A stretch of 50,175 nucleotides of DNA from an uncultured Acidimicrobiales bacterium (GCA_937930695.1 CALHCB010000003.1:1-50175); one strand, 5' to 3'. Shown: positions 24,349 to 33,162, counted from the stretch's first letter. Made by a program: numbers and translations. The notes: generated by a model from the letters alone, not told the origin.

Positions 24349-25542
24349 GTGACCAGCGCACTCTGGATTGACCCAACGTTCGGGGCATCTGGCGACATGC
24401 TTCTTGGCGCTCTTGGCGGCCACATCGAGGATCCAGGGCGCCTCATGTCCCCGCTTCGGTCACTCGACATCGGCGAATGGTCCGTTCACTGGGGCACCGC
24501 AACTCGCGGCGGGCTTACCGCCACCCGAGCGAATGTCGACGCGCAACTTCAGGACCTCCATCGGTCCTGGACCTCCATCGACCGCCGGCTCGAGGCGTCC
24601 GAACTACCCGATAGAGCGAAAGCCGGTGCCCGAAAGACGTTTCGCCGACTCGGCGAGATCGAAGCGATACAGCACGGCGTCTCGATCGACGAGGTGCACT
24701 TCCATGAGGTGGGCGCTATCGACGCAATCGTCGACATCGTCGGTGTGTGGCTTTTAGTCGATCACCTCGCAGTTGATGAGATCGTTGTCGGGCCGGTGGG
24801 CCTCGGCCATGGCACCGTGCACGCAGCCCATGGCACCTTGCCACTCCCTGCTCCTGCCACCACCGCTCTCTTGAACGGATGCCCCGTTCGATCTCTCGAC
24901 GTCGAACTCGAGACATGCACGCCGACCGGGGCGGCACTTCTTGTCAGCCTCGCCGATCGATGGGGTCATCTCCCTTCCGGCGTCATGGGTCCGACCCACC
25001 GAGGCGCCGGCGGTTGGGATCCGCAAACCCATCCCAACGTCGTGACCGCAACCCTGGTGGACACGTCGTCTTCAGCGTCAACGATCGGCCAAGAGGCACT
25101 GATTATCGAGACGAATGTCGATGACGTCACGCCCGAAACACTCGGATTTGTCATCGAGCAGCTTCTCCATCTTGGAGCTGACGATGCCTGGGTCGTGCCG
25201 ATCGTGATGAAGAAGAGTCGCCCAGCGCACCAGATACGGGTCTTGTGCCGACCCGAACTCGAAGTCGATGTCCGACATCTCCTCAGCGGCGAAACCGGGA
25301 CGCTCGGTATACGGGTTCAGCGGATCACCAAGCATGCGCTTCCCCGCTCTGAGACATCAGTTTCGGTCGACGGCCATGAGGTTCGCATCAAGATCGGCCC
25401 CCATGGCGTCAAGCCGGAGTACGACGATCTCGTCGCGGCTGCACGAGCGACCGGCGCACCGTTGCGGGTCGTCCGAGACAGCGCAATGTCGAGATATGCG
25501 GACCAAGGCCTTTACATCGGCTCCGAGGACCCGCAAGACTGA
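24349..25542 (+). CDS. larC: LarC, CTP-dependent nickel insertase
   Basis: 397 residues from GTG 24349, the first codon giving the canonical N terminus TSALWIDPTFGASGDMLLGA. Inserts nickel into the dithiolated mononucleotide to complete the pincer cofactor. Further signatures: IDEVHFHEVGAIDAIVDIVG, GPVGLGHGTVHAAHGTLPLP, ETCTPTGAALL, and in the C-terminal half ETNVDDVTPETLGFVIEQLL. Both halves are in a single frame, unlike Lactobacillus, where larC needs a programmed frameshift. Last of the larEBC set; a MarR gene begins 1 nt later. No larA or nickel transporter is in the window. Confidence 0.95.
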   Translation: MTSALWIDPTFGASGDMLLGALGGHIEDPGRLMSPLRSLDIGEWSVHWGTATRGGLTATRANVDAQLQDLHRSWTSIDRRLEASELPDRAKAGARKTFRRLGEIEAIQHGVSIDEVHFHEVGAIDAIVDIVGVWLLVDHLAVDEIVVGPVGLGHGTVHAAHGTLPLPAPATTALLNGCPVRSLDVELETCTPTGAALLVSLADRWGHLPSGVMGPTHRGAGGWDPQTHPNVVTATLVDTSSSASTIGQEALIIETNVDDVTPETLGFVIEQLLHLGADDAWVVPIVMKKSRPAHQIRVLCRPELEVDVRHLLSGETGTLGIRVQRITKHALPRSETSVSVDGHEVRIKIGPHGVKPEYDDLVAAARATGAPLRVVRDSAMSRYADQGLYIGSEDPQD

Positions 25543-25543
25543 T

Positions 25544-26026
25544 GTGGTGTCCACAGTCTCGGTAGACCGACAACTTCGCCGCCGCATCGGATTGTCCTGG
25601 CGAGAGCTTCGCCGCGGTGCCGCCGCCGCCAAAGTCAAGGTGCTGTTCTATGAGAGCCCCAATGATGAACCATTGGATCTCGCCCTTGCTGACGCGCTCG
25701 GCGTGCTTTGCACCCAGGGGTCGATGCGAATGGGCGAACTCGCCGACGCCTTGCACATCTCTCCGGCCTCGACCACCCGAGCTGTCACGTGCTTGGCCGA
25801 CCGCGGGTACGCCGAACGGGTGAAGGCCGATGATGATCAGCGATCCATTCTCGTCTCGGCAACCGAGTCTGGAATCGCTCGTTATCGAGTCATCGCCGGA
25901 CGAATCGACAAGGGGCTCAACGCCATCTTGAGCGAGTTCAGCCCAGAAGAACTTGAACAATTGTCCGATCTTCTCGAACGGTTCTGTGATTCAGTAGCCC
26001 GGTTCAGCGAGTCCGACGAACTCTGA
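25544..26026 (+). CDS. MarR-family transcriptional regulator
   Basis: 160 residues from GTG 25544; an immediately following GTG is an alternative. The winged-helix region is clear: ALGVLCTQGSMRMGELADAL, HISPASTTRAVTCLADRGYA, ERVKADDDQRSILVSATESG. A C-terminal dimerisation helix (FSPEELEQLSDLLERFCDSV) follows. It starts one base after the larC stop, so it is co-transcribed with the lar genes and may control them or a downstream gene. No palindromic operator is obvious at 22704-22794. Confidence 0.88.
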   Translation: MVSTVSVDRQLRRRIGLSWRELRRGAAAAKVKVLFYESPNDEPLDLALADALGVLCTQGSMRMGELADALHISPASTTRAVTCLADRGYAERVKADDDQRSILVSATESGIARYRVIAGRIDKGLNAILSEFSPEELEQLSDLLERFCDSVARFSESDEL

Positions 26027-26074
26027 GCTGAGCTCGTTCCCGCGCCTGTATTCGATTTGGCGCTGATTCCATGT

Positions 26075-26080
26075 GACAAT
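26075..26080 (+). promoter_or_regulatory. -10-like element of the alcohol dehydrogenase gene
   Basis: GACAAT at 26075-26080 is 6 nt before the ATG at 26087. No Shine-Dalgarno is visible. The geometry fits a leaderless transcript. Confidence 0.4.
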
Positions 26081-26086
26081 CTCGGC

Positions 26087-27175
26087 ATGAAGGCTGCAGT
26101 TCTCAATTCATGCCCGGGCCACCTCGACATCGAAGACGTCGAGATCGGCGAACCTGGACCCCGTGAGGTCTTGATCAAGACGAGCGCAGCCGGTCTGTGC
26201 CACTCCGATCTTCACTTCATGGAAGGCAAGTACCCGTTCCCGTGCCCGGCCGTTCTTGGCCACGAGTCAGCGGGAGTCGTCGAGGCTGTCGGCTCGATGG
26301 TCCACTACGTCCAACCTGGCGACCACGTGATCACCTGCCTCTCGGCCTTCTGTGGTCACTGTGAGCAGTGCATCAGCGGCCACCTTTCCCTGTGCGAGAA
26401 CAAGGGCACCGAATTGGTACGTCCAGCCGACGAGCCATCACGAATCACCCGCAACGGCGAGAACGTCAACCAGTACCTCCATCTGTCGTCGTTCGCCGAA
26501 TACATGCTCATTCACGAGCAGGCGTTGGTGAAGATCGACAAAGAGATGCCCCTCGACAAGGCCGCCCTCATCGGGTGTGGCGTGACCACAGGTCTTGGAG
26601 CCGTGTTCCGCACCGCCAAGGTTGAGCCGGGAACAACCGTTGCCGTCATCGGCTGTGGCGGCATCGGCCTCTCGGCTATCCAGGGAGCCCGAATCGCTGG
26701 CGCAAACAAGGTCATCGCCGTCGACATGGTTGGCTCCAAGCTCGAGCTCGCTCAGAAGCTCGGCGCCACGCACGTTGTCAACGCATCCACCGACGATGCG
26801 GTGGCCGCCGTGAAAGATCTCACCGGGGGCGGCGTCCACAATTCATTCGAAGCAGTTGGCATGAAGCAAACCGCTGAGCAGTCTTTCAAAATGCTCCGTC
26901 GTGGAGGCCGAGCAACCGTGATCGGCATGATTCCTGTCGGCACCAGCGTCGAGGTCCATGGTGTCGAGCTTCTCGATGAGAAGATCCTGACGGGATCGAA
27001 CATGGGGTCCAACCAGTTCCGGACCGACATGCCTCGCTTCGTCGAGATGTACATGGACGGCCGCCTCATGCTCGACGAGATGGTCTCAAAGCACATCAAG
27101 CTCGAAGACATCAATGATGGGTTTGAAGAGATGAAGACCGGCGAGATCGCTCGCTCGGTCATCATGTTCGACTAG
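26087..27175 (+). CDS. Zinc-dependent alcohol dehydrogenase (MDR family, class III-like)
   Basis: 362 residues from ATG 26087. NAD(P)-dependent medium-chain dehydrogenase. Catalytic zinc ligands: Cys in AAGLCHSDLH, His-Glu in AVLGHESAGV, and Cys in LIGCGVTTGLGAV. Structural-zinc Cys cluster: CLSAFCGHCEQCISGHLSLC. Rossmann fold: AVIGCGGIGLSAIQGARIAG with an acidic residue at VIAVDMVG, favouring NAD. The C terminus (LEDINDGFEEMKTGEIARSV) is typical of class III-like and actinobacterial ADHs. The substrate is not predictable. It ends in a CTAG that also contains the stop codon of the convergent lipoprotein. Confidence 0.93.
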   Translation: MKAAVLNSCPGHLDIEDVEIGEPGPREVLIKTSAAGLCHSDLHFMEGKYPFPCPAVLGHESAGVVEAVGSMVHYVQPGDHVITCLSAFCGHCEQCISGHLSLCENKGTELVRPADEPSRITRNGENVNQYLHLSSFAEYMLIHEQALVKIDKEMPLDKAALIGCGVTTGLGAVFRTAKVEPGTTVAVIGCGGIGLSAIQGARIAGANKVIAVDMVGSKLELAQKLGATHVVNASTDDAVAAVKDLTGGGVHNSFEAVGMKQTAEQSFKMLRRGGRATVIGMIPVGTSVEVHGVELLDEKILTGSNMGSNQFRTDMPRFVEMYMDGRLMLDEMVSKHIKLEDINDGFEEMKTGEIARSVIMFD

Positions 27176-27948
27176 CTAGCGAGCCACTGCGGACGAGCCG
27201 CCTGGCAGAGCGTGACAAAGTCATCAACCAGTTGTTGGTCGCTGTCTTCAGTCTCTGCTGAACACGAGAAGTAGAACGATTCGGCGTTGTCCCAACGGAC
27301 AAAGGTGATCTGCTGCACGAGGTCACCCTCGGTCACCATCAACCATCCATCGCCAAGGTCCTGGTCAACCAGAACCGCACCATTGCTGCGCTTGCCGGTG
27401 AGCCATCCGTCGGGGCCGTTCAACGCGGCAGCCCAATCTTTGGCTTCACACAAGCCGTCACAACCATTGTCGAAACTCAGCTCGGTGAAGATCCCAAAGG
27501 GCGATCCGTCAGCTGGGCTGAACGTCTTTCCGAAGAAGTCTTCGGCCTCCCACCCAACAGGGACCCACGCACCGATGATGTGCTCCTCATCGAACACATC
27601 ATCAAGTTCGAACTCAACCCACTCGACCTCGAACGAGGAGACGGCAGGTGCCTCCTGCGTCGGGGGCGGTGATGTCACCCCCGGATCGGTCTCTTCTTGC
27701 TCCTCAGCAACCGTCGTTGTCGGTTCTTCCACGACCGTCGTTGTCGGCGCATCAGAGGTCTGGTCGTCGTTGTCTCCGCCGTCCGAGGCCGCAAGTTCAG
27801 CGGGGGCGGCAGAGCGGAGAGTCGTCTCGAACCTGGCCACCGTGATGGCGGGAGCGTCTGCAGAGTCAGATGTTTGACCAATCGAGCAAGCGGAGCCCAA
27901 AAGGGCGAGCAAGACGACGAGCAAAGTGAGGGGCGAACGAGCGCGCAT
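27172..27948 (-). CDS. Secreted lipoprotein, unknown function
   Basis: 258 residues. Signal peptide MRARSPLTLLVVLLALLGSAC with lipobox GSAC. A Thr/Glu/Asp-rich linker with a repeated TTTVVEEP/TTTVAEEQ motif (about residues 68-90) spaces a C-terminal globular domain (FEVEWVEFELDDVFDEEHI to LCQAARPQWLAS). That domain has four Cys (two in DNGCDGLCEAK, then SCSAETED and LCQAA) that could form two disulphides. I do not recognise the fold. Its stop codon overlaps that of adh (CTAG, 27172-27175). Confidence 0.75.
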   Translation of the reverse strand: MRARSPLTLLVVLLALLGSACSIGQTSDSADAPAITVARFETTLRSAAPAELAASDGGDNDDQTSDAPTTTVVEEPTTTVAEEQEETDPGVTSPPPTQEAPAVSSFEVEWVEFELDDVFDEEHIIGAWVPVGWEAEDFFGKTFSPADGSPFGIFTELSFDNGCDGLCEAKDWAAALNGPDGWLTGKRSNGAVLVDQDLGDGWLMVTEGDLVQQITFVRWDNAESFYFSCSAETEDSDQQLVDDFVTLCQAARPQWLAS

Positions 27949-28032
27949 ACATGCAAATCGGCAGTCTGCTGCTCAATTTGAGCGCGGTGCATTTCGGAGG
28001 GACGTGTCCTCCGCTCCTACCGAGCCGTATGC

Positions 28033-29307
28033 CTAGACGGTTGAGGCTGGGAGAGGTCCCGGCGCCACTTCGTCGGCCAACCGACGATCTGCTGCCATCT
28101 CGAGAAGTTGGTACACGATCGTGGCACCGAGGGCGACAGCCCCCATGATCACCATTGCGGAGCGCAGGCCAATGACCTCCGCAAGTGCACCAAGGGGCGC
28201 AGCAGCAATACCGAAGCCGGCAAACGAGAGCTGCATCAGCGATTGCACACGACCCTGCATGACGTCGTCGGCGCCGGTGAGCGCCAGTGTGTTGGACAAC
28301 GACTGAAACGCCGTGGTGAAGCCACCGATCACGACGACAACGCCGAAGGCCACAAGAACGGTCGGCGCCAACCCGAGCAACATCACAAAGATGCCAAACC
28401 CGGCGCCAGCGATCACCATGATCCGCTTGGCGCCCGGACCATCGGCCTTGGCTGCCAGCGGCAGAGAAACTGCGACGGCTCCGATAGCGCCGGCTGAGCT
28501 GATCAAGCCAACCCAGGTGTCATCAAGCCCGAAGATCCCTTCAACCAATGCCGGGATGAAGGCGACGTAGTTGAAGCCGAACATGATGATGAAGAACGAC
28601 GACACCACAAGCCGCCGAAGCGGCCGGTTCGAGTTCACATAACGAACGCCAGCAGCAATCTCCGCGAAGGGATTGCGAGGTGTGGCGTCGGCTGCCGGGC
28701 GATGTGGCAAACGAGCAATCAAGACAAGCGAGACCAACGACATGATCCCAGAGAGCACGTACGCACCACCGATGCCAACGATGGCGATCCCCGCCAGCAC
28801 TCCGGCGAGGGCAGGAGCGAAGACTCGGGTGCCGTTCATACTGAGCAATGACAATGTGATCGCATTGCCGAGCTGTTCGCGTCCGACCAGTTCTGAGGCC
28901 ATTGCAACGCGGGCTGGACCATAGAAGGCGAAGGACAAACCCTGGGAGATCGAGGCAACGAGCAGCATCCAGAACTCGATGACGTCAAACAGGACCGCTG
29001 CGGCCATCGCGAAGGCGCCGATCATGATCAGACTTTGGCTCATGAGCAGCACGGTGCGCTTTGCGAAACGATCCGCGACGACTCCACCGAATGGTGTCGC
29101 CAAGAGCATGGTGAGTCCGAAGACGAGGTACACCAGCCCGAGCGCCCCTTCGCGTTCGGTCAGGTCCCAGGCCAACAAGCCTCGCAATACGAACTGGCCC
29201 TGGACAGACATGAACGAGAACACGCCAGCCCACCAGAGCATTCGATACTCGGGGATCTGGAGCGATGAAAGGGCTTCGCTCATCGAAGGTCTGGCAGGCT
29301 TGTTCAT
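28033..29307 (-). CDS. MFS transporter (EntS-like exporter family)
   Basis: 424 residues with about 12 transmembrane helices. Signatures: the loop 2-3 MFS motif GGVVADRFAKRTVLLMSQ, RVAMASELVGREQLGNAITL (characteristic of the MFS_3/EntS group), and a second-half GPGAKRIMVIAGAGFGIFVM. This group exports siderophores or drugs; the substrate cannot be told. It sits downstream of imuB, with a 99-bp gap containing a weak stem (TGGACT 29356-29361 with AGTCCA 29383-29388). It is therefore probably a separate transcription unit. Confidence 0.9.
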   Translation of the reverse strand: MNKPARPSMSEALSSLQIPEYRMLWWAGVFSFMSVQGQFVLRGLLAWDLTEREGALGLVYLVFGLTMLLATPFGGVVADRFAKRTVLLMSQSLIMIGAFAMAAAVLFDVIEFWMLLVASISQGLSFAFYGPARVAMASELVGREQLGNAITLSLLSMNGTRVFAPALAGVLAGIAIVGIGGAYVLSGIMSLVSLVLIARLPHRPAADATPRNPFAEIAAGVRYVNSNRPLRRLVVSSFFIIMFGFNYVAFIPALVEGIFGLDDTWVGLISSAGAIGAVAVSLPLAAKADGPGAKRIMVIAGAGFGIFVMLLGLAPTVLVAFGVVVVIGGFTTAFQSLSNTLALTGADDVMQGRVQSLMQLSFAGFGIAAAPLGALAEVIGLRSAMVIMGAVALGATIVYQLLEMAADRRLADEVAPGPLPASTV

Positions 29308-29406
29308 GAGGTTCGGGTTTCAAAGTACTGGCGAGTCGTACCAGAAGGTAACTCTTGGACTGTGACCCCTGTCTCACCCCTGAGTCCAGCGCCGTCGAGA
29401 GCGGTT

Positions 29407-31089
29407 TCAGTGGTAGGTGGCTTCCAGCCACCACGACCCGTCTTCAATGACCAAAAGGTGGGCAGAACCATCATCGAACACCACCTGCATACGGGCCCGG
29501 CGCCGGTGGGTCATGACATCCCACCACCGCTCCTCAACCGGCCAGGGGCCAGCCCATTCCTGCACGATCCGGCGTCGATCGCCACTACCGGCCAAGGTCG
29601 ATCGATCGCTCGACGAGGCGTGTCGAGAAACGATTGATGGCGATGATGTCAGCTCACCTCGACCGGTGACCCCAACCCCAACACCAGCGACATCGAGCAC
29701 CTCGACCGGCACCGGATCAGTAGGCACGCGCGCTGGGGACGGCAACGGAATCCGGCCTGGCCAAGGTTCACTGATCCACTGCCGACTCGTTGCCACTCGT
29801 TCTTCACCAAGGTCAACCGCCGCCGCAGGTAGCAACGTGATCTGTTCGGCAGGTCCGCGCCCTCCACGCCACTCTGGAACCGAAACCGCTTCGGGTCCAA
29901 GCAGTCCCTGAATCCTGGCGACAGCTCTGGTGACATCATCGGCCCGCTCGGCTCGACCACCCCAAAAACCGAGCTGTCGACCTGATGCAGGGACCACCTC
30001 GTCAGGAATCAGACTGAGGCGAATAATCCCTGCCCCGACTCCAACGTCGTCTGGTGGTTCGTTCTCTTGCTCTTGGTGTTGACGAGCAGACCGAGCAAGG
30101 TGGAGCCACCCATCCAACTGCCAGCGAGCTCGCTCGGCGAGGGCCGCAGCGGACAACGCCCCCTCATGACGCCAAAGCCTTATGTGTGTTTCACCCGATT
30201 CGGTTTCGGCTTCAATCGCGACCCGAACACATGCCAGCCCGTTTCCCGACAAAGACGCGTGCAGTTCATCAGCGAGTGCCTTTGCTGCGAAGGCGCAGCG
30301 ATCAATCTGAAGAGCTGCTGGCTCGAACTGCCAGGTGACGGCCATGTCGGGTGCCGGGCGGCGGAGATCTGGCGGGTGCTGGTCCTCGCCCCTCGCAAGC
30401 CGGTGAGCAAGCTGGCCAACCTGCCCAAACCGTCCGATGACATCAGCGGGAACAAGATCAGCGAACGCCCCAATTGTTCGCAGGCCAAGACGTCCCAGCA
30501 CGTCGGTGAGTTCAGGAACTGCTAGCTCACCAACGGGGAGAGGAGCAAGGAAATCTACAGACTCCCCGGCGGGGATAACCACGGCCAAACTCTCTGCCCG
30601 AACTGCTCTGGCGGCGAGGCGGGCGGCGAAGATACCGTCGGCGACTCCGATTCGGCATGCACCTCGTCCAGCCAGAATCGGCTCGACTGCCCCGGCAACT
30701 TCTTCACAGAGTTGTTCATCACCTCCGAAGAAACGAGATGGCCCTCGCGTTGGAAACCCCACGAGACCTGGCCCCGCGACTTCCACCTGAGGCGTGATGC
30801 CTTCGAGCGCTATCGCCACTGGTTCAAAGAGCCGACCCTCACGGTCGACATCGCGTTCGAGAATGGCGATATCAGGACATCGACCCTGCGCATCACGGCG
30901 TCGAATCCCGATTGACACGCCTTCGGCCCGAGCCGCGGGCGAACACGCCACCACACGATTGGCCACAACCACCGCAGCGGGCTCATCAAGGGGAACGCCC
31001 CATGCCACGACTGGCCAGTCTGGGCACCACACCACCAACATCCGAGTGGCTCGAGTTCCAGCTGTATGCATCGTCTCTCGCGAGGCCAC
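29407..31089 (-). CDS. imuB: ImuB, catalytically inactive Y-family polymerase homologue
   Basis: 560 residues, GTG start 2 nt after imuA' ends. Mutasome hub linking DnaE2 to the beta clamp. The Y-family fold is recognisable (RMLVVWCPDWPVVAWGVP at the start, GPSRFFGGDEQLCEEVAGAV, TDVLGRLGLRTIGAFADLV). The catalytic acidic residues are missing: the usual DxD-type motif is replaced by WCPDWP, and the SxDE motif is not conserved. A clamp-binding motif RQLGFWGG lies at about residue 375, as in mycobacterial ImuB (QLPLWG type). The C-terminal ~150 residues are the ImuB-specific tail. Co-transcribed with imuA' under the LexA box at 31789-31804. Confidence 0.93.
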   Translation of the reverse strand: MASRETMHTAGTRATRMLVVWCPDWPVVAWGVPLDEPAAVVVANRVVACSPAARAEGVSIGIRRRDAQGRCPDIAILERDVDREGRLFEPVAIALEGITPQVEVAGPGLVGFPTRGPSRFFGGDEQLCEEVAGAVEPILAGRGACRIGVADGIFAARLAARAVRAESLAVVIPAGESVDFLAPLPVGELAVPELTDVLGRLGLRTIGAFADLVPADVIGRFGQVGQLAHRLARGEDQHPPDLRRPAPDMAVTWQFEPAALQIDRCAFAAKALADELHASLSGNGLACVRVAIEAETESGETHIRLWRHEGALSAAALAERARWQLDGWLHLARSARQHQEQENEPPDDVGVGAGIIRLSLIPDEVVPASGRQLGFWGGRAERADDVTRAVARIQGLLGPEAVSVPEWRGGRGPAEQITLLPAAAVDLGEERVATSRQWISEPWPGRIPLPSPARVPTDPVPVEVLDVAGVGVGVTGRGELTSSPSIVSRHASSSDRSTLAGSGDRRRIVQEWAGPWPVEERWWDVMTHRRRARMQVVFDDGSAHLLVIEDGSWWLEATYH

Positions 31090-31091
31090 GG

Positions 31092-31778
31092 CTACGAAGA
31101 GAGCGAAAGCACCGGGGCCAACTCTGGCGCCGCACTCAACTGACCGTTCTCATCAGGGAGCCAAACAGGCACCGTTGCAGATGCTGCACCTGTTCGCCGT
31201 CCTTTGACTCCGACAACGGCTCGCCGTTTGGTGAGGTGGCCATGACCAACCCCGATCCCCTCCCAGGAGCTGGCATGCACCTCAAAGGTCACATCCGTCG
31301 TACTCGGCCAGGTTCGTCCTCCATCGAGATGCACAAGCACCGACTCTTGTTCCCTGGCCCGGGCAGTCAGCCGACGACGATCCCGGTCCCCAACACGCAG
31401 ACCTGGAGCAACTGCGACCATGTCGACCGACTCCAAAAGCGTGGCCACCACAGTTCCCCAGCGACCAGGGCCGGGATCTTGCACCACAAGCACACGATCA
31501 AGGCGAACCCCGAACTCCGAAGCCGCGGACAGATTGAAGGAGGGAACGCCAACAACCGCCAGCCACCCTTCAGACCCAAGGGCCTCTGCCATCACGGCCA
31601 TGGCGAGTGACCATCCACCAACACCAGCGAACGCAACGGTGGTCCCCCGCTGAATACCCCCCCATGGCATCAAGGGGCGCAGAACTTCCGGCACCTCGAG
31701 AAGACGATCCTTTGAAAGTGTGACCGGTTTGATCTTGCGAAGAAGATCCGGGTCGAGCCGTTCGGCCAATGCCACCAT
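31092..31778 (-). CDS. imuA': ImuA', RecA-like mutasome accessory protein
   Basis: 228 residues from ATG 31778. A RecA-related fold without a proper P-loop: GTTVAFAGVGGWSLAMAVMA stands where Walker A should be, as expected of ImuA'. Later strands are LAVVGVPSFNLSAASEFGV, DRVLVVQDPGPGRWGTVVAT and VDMVAVAPGLRV. A TTG at 31814 would place the LexA operator inside the coding region. I prefer 31778 because the operator and the GATACT -10 then sit directly upstream, exactly as for dnaE2. It interacts with ImuB in other actinobacteria to build the SOS mutagenesis complex. Confidence 0.9.
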   Translation of the reverse strand: MVALAERLDPDLLRKIKPVTLSKDRLLEVPEVLRPLMPWGGIQRGTTVAFAGVGGWSLAMAVMAEALGSEGWLAVVGVPSFNLSAASEFGVRLDRVLVVQDPGPGRWGTVVATLLESVDMVAVAPGLRVGDRDRRRLTARAREQESVLVHLDGGRTWPSTTDVTFEVHASSWEGIGVGHGHLTKRRAVVGVKGRRTGAASATVPVWLPDENGQLSAAPELAPVLSLSS

Positions 31779-31784
31779 CAGCCC

Positions 31785-31804
31785 AGTATCGAACACTTGT
31801 TCGA
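31785..31804 (-). promoter_or_regulatory. LexA (SOS) box and -10 element of imuA'-imuB
   Basis: A perfect palindrome, TCGAAC-ACTT-GTTCGA (31789-31804), overlaps a minus-strand GATACT (31785-31790). GATACT ends 6 nt before ATG 31778. The 10-bp string GTTCGATACT is identical in the dnaE2 promoter. It lies in the 32-bp gap after the GHMP kinase gene. Confidence 0.9.
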
Positions 31805-31810
31805 TCGACG

Positions 31811-32842
31811 TCAACCCTGATATCGAAGATCTACGATTTCAGCATCGAGCCGTGCATAGGACTCTCGGAGTCCATCCAGATGTGATGCATCCGCATAGAC
31901 CCCGACCACTGCGCCACCTGAGCCAGTGAAGGTAGCCGGTGCATCAAGATCTGCTGCCACGTCCACAAGAGCGAGCTGAGCCTCAGGCAATGGTCCGAGC
32001 CTTCTACGCAGCGACATGTTCTGACCAACAAGCTCGCCGAATCGGTCAGTGGCCCCCCACCGCAATGCTGCGCGGCCCTCGGCGACCAAACCAGCCAGTG
32101 ATTTCATCGTCTCACGGACCAAACCCTCACCCGCGTCGAACCGAGACCGCAACGCCGCGTGATAGTTCCCACTCGGTTCAGCAGCCGACGCCCGGTAGGC
32201 CAAGAAAAGTGGTGGGAGCGTTGCCGGGTCGAGCCGTTCATACACACCGTGTGCCACACCGAAGCGAGCATTGGTGGACATCTCACCAAAGTCCATCGCC
32301 ACCAAGCCACCGAACACTTGGATCACCCGATCCTGGAGGCCTGCGGTGATTCCAAGCTGTTCGGTTTCGACCGCAAGGGCTACCGAGGCCAACACCTCAT
32401 CCGGCACTGCAAGATCACCGAATTCACACAAGCACCGAAGCGTGGCGACAACCAGAGCCGACGATCCTGCCAAGCCAACCTGTCGGGGAATCGTCGTCGA
32501 GTACGAGATGCTGAACCCACCGAGCTCGCCAGCCACCTCAGGACTCACGAGATCAACGAAGGTACGAATGGTCGCGACGATGAGGGGAACCGCCGTGGCG
32601 TAGCCATACCGGTCGACGTTCTCCACCAACGACCCGATGGACGACCACGAAGGTTCATCGTGCTCAGCAGCAACAATTCGAATGCCGCTGTTCGTGGCGT
32701 CTAACGACACCGTGCTGGCTTGGGCGTCTAACGACACCGTGGCCCTGAACTGGTCAACCGACAGGCCAAGCGTCCGGCCGCCGTATCCGTCAGACGGATT
32801 TCCCAGGATCCCGACCCGGGCGGGGGCCGAGTGGCTGATCAA
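31811..32842 (-). CDS. GHMP kinase, glucuronokinase-like
   Basis: 343 residues. Small-molecule kinase of the galactokinase/mevalonate kinase superfamily. The N terminus SAPARVGILGNPSDGYGGRT closely matches the start of plant-type glucuronokinase. The ATP-binding GHMP motif 2 is IPRQVGLAGSSALVVATLRC, and a C-terminal motif 3 is present as FTGSGGAVVGVYADA. If it is a glucuronokinase it would make glucuronate-1-phosphate for UDP-sugar synthesis; other sugar kinase roles are possible. Residues in the segment SLDAQASTVSLDA reflect a 27-bp tandem duplication. ATGA overlap (32839-32842) with the NifU-N-like gene. Confidence 0.85.
   Translation of the reverse strand: MISHSAPARVGILGNPSDGYGGRTLGLSVDQFRATVSLDAQASTVSLDATNSGIRIVAAEHDEPSWSSIGSLVENVDRYGYATAVPLIVATIRTFVDLVSPEVAGELGGFSISYSTTIPRQVGLAGSSALVVATLRCLCEFGDLAVPDEVLASVALAVETEQLGITAGLQDRVIQVFGGLVAMDFGEMSTNARFGVAHGVYERLDPATLPPLFLAYRASAAEPSGNYHAALRSRFDAGEGLVRETMKSLAGLVAEGRAALRWGATDRFGELVGQNMSLRRRLGPLPEAQLALVDVAADLDAPATFTGSGGAVVGVYADASHLDGLRESYARLDAEIVDLRYQG
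32696..32741. repeat. 27-bp-period direct repeat inside the GHMP kinase gene
   Basis: An identical 19-mer (GGCGTCTAACGACACCGTG) occurs at 32696-32714 and 32723-32741. The period of 27 bp is 9 codons, so the frame is kept and the peptide VSLDA-type unit is repeated. It looks like a small tandem duplication. Confidence 0.85.
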
Positions 32843-33162
32843 CCCTCGAAATTCTCCGGATCAGGGATCGGAACACCCGGCTTGTAGTGGATGTAAAGAT
32901 CTTCGACGATCTGCTTCAATCCGTGGTCGTCCGCACCGGGCAACAGCTCGACCGTGATGGTCTGCTGATAAATGTGGACGGCCTCGACCTTGCCACTGTC
33001 AAACAGCAGCTTGGCCACCGCATCGGGCGGACGATTGCCGTACACAACTTCATCAATCCGGTACCGCTCATGCCCCATACCGGTGAACGACCGGTTGGTT
33101 TCAAAACGGACCCGACCGTGAACGGCGGATGGTTTTTGTACGACGCTGACCGGTTCACCCAT
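32839..33162 (-). CDS. NifU/Nfu N-terminal-like domain protein
   Basis: 107 residues. RVRFETNRSFTGMGHERY near the N terminus and RPPDAVAKLLFDSGKVEAV then HIYQQTITVEL resemble the Nfu N-terminal domain (pattern LF.i.GV..V....ITV). The Fe-S scaffold CxxC domain of NifU/Nfu is absent and the protein has no Cys, so it cannot be a cluster scaffold by itself. It overlaps the membrane-protein gene upstream by 8 nt and the GHMP kinase gene by 4 nt. Function unknown. Confidence 0.72.
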   Translation of the reverse strand: MGEPVSVVQKPSAVHGRVRFETNRSFTGMGHERYRIDEVVYGNRPPDAVAKLLFDSGKVEAVHIYQQTITVELLPGADDHGLKQIVEDLYIHYKPGVPIPDPENFEG

